Assembly (NCBI GenBank): GCA_030762175.1 | Contig: CM060846.1 | Span: forward strand, 310,778,512-310,842,511 | Direction: 5' to 3' | From: Metallyticus violacea | Taxonomy: Eukaryota; Arthropoda; Insecta; Mantodea; Metallyticidae | Length of the DNA: 64,000 bases | Part shown: piece by piece, positions 57,601 to 64,000 of the stretch | Numbering within the stretch: position 1 is the stretch's first letter | Layout: each line of letters opens with the position of its first letter | The notes under the pieces: generated by a model | Database searches by the model: none | Told to the model about the DNA's origin: nothing | Seen by the model: only the letters and a program-made list of their open reading frames with translations | Position numbers and translations under genes: made by a program

Positions 57601-60475
57601 CGACGTTTGGAACCGAAGATCCGTCTGTTTAATGACCTTCAAATGACTTCTTTGAACAATTTTTGACTAAGACTTCTCGATGGGTTAAAACAGAAAAGAA
57701 AGGTTTTAAAGAACACATGCAGTTAAAAGTGAAGAAAGTAAAGTTAAAACGTACATTTTCTATTCGGTAATAAAAACCTGTGATATTCAGGGATTTTGAA
57801 TTGCAAAATAAACATCTCTCAAAATGCTTGATGTATATTCTTTGAAAACGATACAGATGGTTCATTAACACATTTCATTTCCAAAATCGAAATTTTTGCC
57901 ACATTTTAGGCGTTCATTAACAAAATTTATGGAAAAAATAGTAGTAAATTATTAAAACATTTTATTATTTAAAATTATCATAAATTCATTTTATACATTA
58001 TAAGTGAGAAATATGTCAAAATTTCTTCCCGTTACCTATCCAAACTGGGGAAAGGAATTATACCAGGTAAGCGACACACGCCTTAGTCATATAGCTAAAC
58101 TAATAAATTAGAAATTCGAAGCTCCAGAAATTACAGGGGAATATTCTTTCACGCAGACATTGCCACGCTTTGCCATTGCACTTCCTTGTTATATAATTAT
58201 CTCAAGTAATATCACAAAAGGAACTGAGATTGCCGATATATTCACGAGCGTAGTGAGAAGAGTGAATTTGTCTGGAAAGCTCAGACCTTCGAGTAATATT
58301 TATTGAGACTGTTTCGAGAATAAAATTAATTAAATATAGTTTTCCTAAACTTCGCTTAGAAAATTGTAATAATTGTATTTTTGTATTGTGAATACTTAAA
58401 TTTTCAAATCATCTTGCAGCATAGGAATGTGGAGTGTCAGTAATGCCGAAGAGAAGAGCCAAATGCGGGTTTTGGGCTATTTCATGAATGGAATGGAATA
58501 ATATTTGAAATTCGTGCACAGAATATTAACTATTGCATAAAATGTTATGAAACCTACCTAACCAGAAACAGTGATACTAAAACAGACGAATGTCGACTAT
58601 TGCAATCGCTACCGTTCTATTTACTAATACGAACTGAAAAAAACAGTTATAATATTTTACCATACGGAACAACTGTTTATAAAAGTAATTTTAAATATTA
58701 GTTATTTAAAATAATTAACTATTCATGGTCGCTGTGGCAGGTATTGTTACACAATGCACAAAATGATTTCTAACTGTTTGGCTGAATGTGCAAAACTTTT
58801 TTTTGTAATTAATTCACATTAGATTAATGAAATACGTGCTCAAGAATTATAGGGGGTAGAGAGTTGGGTGCACTGACCAGAAGACAAATGAACTTTTCAG
58901 TAAAGGGTTTGGTAAAACTTCATGATAATTTCACTGCGATATCCGGTTGGTATTGGTCAAACTCAACATTTTGTTTCATTTCATTGATCGATTTTATAAT
59001 GACGTCACATAAGTAAAATAGTCACCAATAGTCTATCTCGCACTTACACATGTTGCTTTCCTTAAGAAATGTGTCGGTTTTCAATTGCTGCTTGCGGGAG
59101 ATTATGGCCTGTGCTTTTCAATTGTTATATCAGTTTAATAAAGGGAATTGGTGCTTTGCATATTTTTGCAGTTGCAAGCTGCGGGTTCATGTAGCTCATT
59201 TATTCATGTACATCCACGCAAGTAACTCGATATAATTGAGAGGAGCCCGTAAATTTGGTTAAAGACACCTTCTAGTTTGTGAATACGAACTGAATTATTG
59301 CTGAACTCATTAGACTCTTCCTTGGCTGTATACTCCCCTCGGAATTCTTCCGCTATTAAAAAAATGGATCATATACCTTTTTGTTTATGATTCAGCACTC
59401 TCTCTACCTTCATTTGATTAGTTTTTTGGTATTACGAAAGTCTAATTTTTTGCTGCGCTTCTTGTAATGAGCAAAAAATCTCCAGCTATGATTTTTGTGG
59501 CGGTCTAAGTCCGATCTTTCTCATTCAAGAGTTTTAACCCCATACCCTTCTCACTTCCACACAGGCAGCCCTCAAGAGTTCGTCACTTCATTTCCTCTGT
59601 CATTTCTAGATCTTTCCCCATGACTACCCTCTGCAGAATTGATCAGACCCCACCCGTTCAGCCCGATGACTTCGGTTTGGGAACGGGAAATGTGGTATCG
59701 TGAGAGAGGAGGGGAAAAATCTAATTTTGAATGTAGCACAATGATTGGTTTTCGATATCATACCATTTCCAAGTTCCCATCTGATGGCTAAAAATGGGAG
59801 AGCTGAGTATCTTATAAAAAGAAAGGAACTAACTGCAGAATAAAAACCAATATGGAATGAGTATAGAGTAGAGTGAGAAAATTACAATTTTTATACTTTC
59901 TGCCCCTGAGATGAAATAAAAAGAGGATATTATTCTAAATGTCTGCATTGTTAACTAATTAAATGTTCATTAGTTTGCTTTATCGATGAAAAATATATCA
60001 ATTAATTATTTATTACTTTCCTGTTAACATTAGGTGGCAATATTTATACCCAACAAATATCTCTATCTTGAAAAATGTCCAGTGTATGCCAAATTACATT
60101 AATTACCCACATCATTGTAAGTTAACTTATATTGGATTCATTACCTATATAGAACTTATCACTTTAATTAGTAATTCCTTCTAAAGAAAGGTATTAAACT
60201 TTTCAAAATATAATATAGGAAAAATTTAAATTCCCGCTAAGTGTAATTGGTTAGGTTTCCATTCATGAATTTAGTGATAAAATAAAATAACTTTCTCCCT
60301 ATAATTTAAGTTGGATACATTTGAATGCTTGAAGCTAGTTCTGTATAAAGATAATTCACTTTATTTCTAAGCAAAATATATTTATGAATTTGAAAAAAAA
60401 TCCGTTCTGTTTTTGTGCCATTTCAAAATATTTTCCCCGAATTTCACCAGCAAAGTACCATCATGAGTGAATTTA
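54661..60475. other. Long AT-rich stretch without recognised genes
   Basis: Frames reach at most 81 codons and show no domain. The patch 59500-59700 is richer in G+C (for example CCCACCCGTTCAGCCCGATG) and might be a fragment of an unrecognised repeat. No long tandem repeat or tRNA-like promoter was seen. Confidence 0.55.
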
Positions 60476-60479
60476 CTAA

Positions 60480-61885
60480 CACGCAACAAAATCACTTCTC
60501 CACCAGAATCAAGCAATTTCCTTTCTTCTTCTTCATTCGATGCGACAGCTCTTAAAGTTTGGCCTTGGTCTCCTTAATGATCTACCCTATAACATTCTTT
60601 CCAAGGTTTTTGCTCCCAGCACTTCACAACTAACCTCTTCTTCCTTCAAGTTTTGCTTCCAGTATTTTTCTGGCTATTCCTTATCCTTCATTCTCATCAC
60701 AGGTTTCAGTCATTCAAATCAGTGGGCTTTAATATCTGCTATAATTTTGGGAGAACTATATGTATTTGCTAATTCATAATTCATTCTATTTATCCATCTT
60801 CCGTTCTCCCTTATATTTCATATGTTATACAGGCTTTTCTTTCCCAAGGCATTAATAATAGTTACATTTTTTGGTCAAATTACAAGTTTCTGACCCATTT
60901 AATGCTATTGGTCTTGTAACTATTTTATAGAGACGCATTTTGAATGTTGTAATATTTATTTTTTCTTCCGAACCTGTCTAACTGCATAACATTAGTTGGC
61001 CGAAATCAATCTTGTTTCATAAATGATCCGGATTGTTTAAAGTTATTGACTTCTTCAAGCCTCTTTCCAAGCATTTCAATTTCATTTATTAGCCCGTCTT
61101 TATGTTTCCTATTTTTCATTTATTTTGTCTTACCATTGCTTGTATTTAATGCAAGATCGGTTGCTACCTCTGCCTTATTTTATAATTTTTCTGTTACATA
61201 TATTGAATAATTACCACATCATCAGCGTATTCCAGGAGGTGCCTGGTTCTATTAAAATAGCATCCCCAAGATTTGTTTTTATATTTTTATGATTTTTTCA
61301 AATGATAAATTTAAAAGTAATGCCAATAGTGCCTCCTCTTTATCTCAGTCCTACCAATATCTCAAATATAATTGATATACTATTTTGTATCTTTACTTTA
61401 TTGTTAGTTTTATTCATAGTCATTTTAAAAATGCACTTGATATATTTTTTGTGTTGCAAACTCTTTCATTATTTGAATTCAAATGTATTTATAAACTTAT
61501 GGATCTATTTTAATGTATGTACAGCAATGTATTGCACATCTATGTTGCATTCAAGAGCTTTTTGCAAAATGATTCTTGAATTGAATACCCAATTTATTGC
61601 CGCTCTCCCTGTCTTAAAGTGGTATTGGTAGTCTCCAATAATTTCGAAATAGATGTTCAATATACTTGTAAATAGTGTATATATAACGTTTAATAGTGAT
61701 ATACCGCGGCAGTTGTGGAGCTTAGTATATCTCCTTTTTGATAAATGGTGTAAATAATTGCGTTGTTCCAATCTTGAGACATTTGTACTAAAGCCCAAAC
61801 CCTTTATGTCAGTTTAAGTACTTTTACCCACAGCTGTCTCTCTCCAGCTTTAAGTAATTCAGCTGTTATGGTATATCTTCTGGTG
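60480..61885 (-). mobile_element. LINE reverse-transcriptase relic, second type
   Basis: Minus-strand blocks come in the right order. They are ITAELLKAGERQLW, SQDWNNAIIYT, a 97-codon frame (61505-61798) with LHNCRGISLLNVIYTLFTSI and DYQYHFKTGRAAINWVFN, a degraded GLRQGD-like region near 61310-61340, and the catalytic YADDVVI at 61209-61229. The palm and thumb follow with EIEMLGKRLEEVNNFKQSGS, and the C-terminal WRIRY-like region is badly eroded. The wording (NYRGISLLN, YADDV) differs from the 40 kb element, so this is another LINE lineage of the RTE/R1-like type often labelled endonuclease-reverse transcriptase in insects. Many stops and frameshifts make it non-functional. Confidence 0.85.
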
Positions 61886-62330
61886 TTCTGTGTTTTATTT
61901 ATTTTCTTATAGTCAGAATCATTTCTCACTAATTTATTTTAATGGGATCAAAATTGTCTCATTATGAACTAATATAAATTTACTTAGGTATAAAATTGAG
62001 CTTGTTATAGTTGTCAGAGTTGCAAGACTGCTTTCCCCGTTATTATAATTTATGGATGCATATCTTTACCTTCTGCAAATTCTTTAGAGGTAGAGAGTTG
62101 TTATATTTTATTTTAAATTTTTTTTTCTTTCAGAAATACATGTAACACCTCTATCTTAAGATGAAAAAACGCCTTTTTGTTTTAATATTATCAACTAAAA
62201 TTGATGAGTTAATATTTTAAAGCAAAGCTGTAGTATTTAGATAAACCTCCATTGTTCTTAAAAATTGAAAAAAATATTTTCGGAATTTACTGAATAATGG
62301 TGCTATTTCTTCCTCTGAGACTGCTGTCCC
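61886..62330. other. Non-coding spacer
   Basis: Nothing recognised between the LINE relic and the Tc1-like relic. The 3' end of the latter may lie in this interval. Confidence 0.5.
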
Positions 62331-62334
62331 CTTG

Positions 62335-63170
62335 GCCCGGATAGCAGCTTATCTACAGTCTCAATTTGACCTTCATTGTGATACACACGCTCTGCTAGGA
62401 TCCCGCATGGTTTCATAGGAAAGTTTAGCTCTGGATTTTTTTCCGGCCAGGTCAGAACTATTAATGAAACCACGCCTTTGACTCAGTAGAAATATAAATG
62501 GCAGTGTCATATTGTTGAAAATTTTGATTACTGTTGCCAAATACTTGATGCATTTGAATCGACTCCAACTAGAGCATCTACATGAAAAATTCATCCTGGT
62601 GCACAGAAGGCTGTCCACATTCTAACACTTCCGCTGTTATTCAAACATGCTGTTCTTTAAAAATATAGGAAAAATAACATCTAACTAGACCAAATGAAAC
62701 CTCTTCTCACCACTGAAAACAACTTGTCTTCACTTTTAGGTACAAGATATGTGCTTTTAAGCAGAAGTCACCCTAACCTTCTTATAAGCATCGCCTAGAA
62801 GCGGTTTATTATGCAAGGTTCTTTTCTTCTACCAGAAGTCTTACGCACCTATCAATGACCGAGCGATTTAAGAAGTAAGCATGCATTTTTCTGTTTGTTT
62901 TATGCAAAATGGAACCTTTAGCATAAATTCGCATCTTTCTTATTCAACCATAATTCCGTTTACACAGCAACGTAATACAACTTGAACGCCCTAATTTCTT
63001 AGCGATATGATGATTGGAGATGTCCAGCACTATTCAAGCACTATTACTTACTTTGTGTGTACCTGACGGAGGCTTTCCACTAAAACTGATGCAGGATGTT
63101 TGCAGACGCTTCTCTTCCCATATAACTGCAGTGACTTGTTTACATTAAACCCCGAGCAAACATCAGCAGC
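62335..63170 (-). mobile_element. Tc1-like transposase relic with all catalytic residues changed
   Basis: On the minus strand the blocks run GDAYKKVRVTSA, KHIS, RQVVFSGEKRFHLV (62688-62726), FQQYDTAIYIS (62487-62519) and WPEKNPELNF, continuing in frame to PCGILAERVYHNEGQIETVD (62345-62455). The usual forms are FSDEK, FQQDNA and PDLNPIENLWG. Here the first Asp is Gly, the second Asp is Tyr and the Glu position is Met, so catalysis is impossible. The N-terminal helix-turn-helix part above 62900 is barely legible (IAKKLGRS near 62990-63010). Terminal inverted repeats were not found. Confidence 0.85.
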
Positions 63171-63650
63171 AGAAATGCCTTCGTACCAATTTCCGCCTCT
63201 AAGATAGTGCTTTATTAGTGATTATTCAATGTTGTCAAGCGAGCAGTAGGGAAATAAGGTGATACGATATTCCTAAAGCAGGCGCAAAATGAATGCACTA
63301 TGAAGGCAAAGAATGCTTCAGGCTGCTTACAATCACCCCCTCTTAGTGATGTGAGATGTAGTACATACTTATTGCCTGTAATAATTGCGTGGGTATCATT
63401 TCTATTTCGCGCTCAAAAATACTTAAATTTTAATTGCTGGAATATTGCGTTCGGAAGCGTCTTAGCATTCTAAACCAGGCTGCGCAAGTGAGATATAGGC
63501 TGTTCATTTCCACTGGATTATCGTTAATCAGCAGTAAACTAAAAAGTTAAACAAAGAAAGTGATGTAATGCACGTGAAACAAAATTGTCCTGCATTATGA
63601 TATAGTTCATATAATTATGTGTTAGAATGTCCTTGGGTTAACTTGTGTTT
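63171..63650. other. Non-coding spacer
   Basis: Nothing recognised. The 5' end of the Tc1-like relic may extend into it. Confidence 0.5.
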
Positions 63651-63662
63651 AAAATGTCACAG

Positions 63663-63945
63663 AACCGCCACGGGTGGCCGAGGTCGTTAAGGCACGGACT
63701 CGTGAGCGGAAGGTCTGCGGTTCGAATCCCGTCAGGACTGTCCTCCCTGACTGGGGTTTTTTCCAGGTTTTCCTCAGTCTTCATAACTGTCAAATGCCGG
63801 GGAGGTACCTAAACTTAGGCCTGAAGCGCTTCCTTCCTTAAAAAAAAATATCCTTTACCAATTTATCGTTTCATCTCATGTATCATCAGTGTCCACCGCC
63901 TGTGATGCCTCAGTAGTAAAAACGGGCGTTAAACACTACTCAAAA
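63663..63945 (+). mobile_element. SINE family A copy with exact 12-bp target-site duplication
   Basis: The best reference copy in the window. The head begins CCGCCACGGGTGGCCGAGG, the A box is TGGCCGAGGTCGTTAAGG, the B box is GGTTCGAATCCCG, and the complete body and terminal AAAACGGGCGTTAAACAC are present. AAAATGTCACAG occurs at 63651-63662 and 63946-63957. The intact pol III boxes and exact duplication suggest it is one of the younger insertions here. Confidence 0.97.
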
Positions 63946-64000
63946 AAAATGTCACAGTAAGCTAAGACTATTTGTTTATCTGTACATAAATGTGAGGTCT

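Noticed and set aside
63663..63740. Functional tRNA gene
   Set aside because: Pol III boxes are present but the acceptor stem does not close, and the sequence continues into the repeated SINE body seen in nine places.
1..64000. CRISPR array, prokaryotic operon or phage-like system
   Set aside because: No regularly spaced repeats, no ribosome-binding-site-led gene strings, and base composition, SINEs and LINEs all point to an animal genome.

Overview
This window looks like intergenic or intronic DNA from a large, AT-rich animal genome, most likely an insect or other arthropod. The reasons are the very low coding density, long A/T-rich stretches, many microsatellites, two abundant tRNA-headed SINE families, and several eroded LINE and DNA-transposon relics of types common in insects. 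I cannot name the species. I found no intact protein-coding gene, no functional tRNA or rRNA gene, no CRISPR array and no bacterial-type operon. Nearly all short ATG-started reading frames are chance frames or lie inside repeats.

The best supported content is repetitive. SINE family A has a Ser/Leu-type tRNA-like head and ends in a conserved ACGGGCGTTAAACAC segment; copies lie near 6.6, 11.1, 12.0, 20.6, 26.5, 28.8, 44.7, 54.1 and 63.7 kb. SINE family B has a head resembling tRNA-Thr(CGT) and an AAATAAAT tail; copies lie near 10.0, 21.1, 33.0, 33.8, 42.3, 44.1, 45.7 and 53.6 kb, with tail fragments at 17.5 and 22.5 kb. Seven copies keep readable target-site duplications, so retroposition can be seen directly. 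A third tRNA-headed SINE lies at 25.7 kb.

Five reverse-transcriptase relics, all on the minus strand, lie at 10.3-11.1, 14.8-15.7, 22.9-23.3, 40.1-41.8 and 60.5-61.9 kb. The second and third share a C-terminal zinc-knuckle region and a 3' terminus ending in trinucleotide repeats. DNA transposons include a nearly full-length mariner-like relic with terminal inverted repeats at 26158-28172, which carries a SINE A insertion, and a roughly 0.7 kb internally deleted mariner-like element at 12993-13694. There are also Tc1/mariner transposase fragments at 34.5, 54.5 and 62.3-63.2 kb, and the C-terminal end of a hAT transposase at 36.9 kb.

Other notable items are a 143-codon stop-free, ATG-less frame in a GC-richer patch at 29843-30274, a perfect 17-bp hairpin at 3603-3640, a 145-bp tandem duplication at 52733-53010, and a degenerate AT-rich minisatellite near 39.6-39.9 kb. 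A dispersed repeat is shared by 16.8 and 49.6 kb, and TATA/initiator-like core promoters are possible at 16551 and 5486. No functional pathway can be assembled from this window. The autonomous elements are all broken, and the SINEs would depend on LINE machinery supplied from elsewhere.
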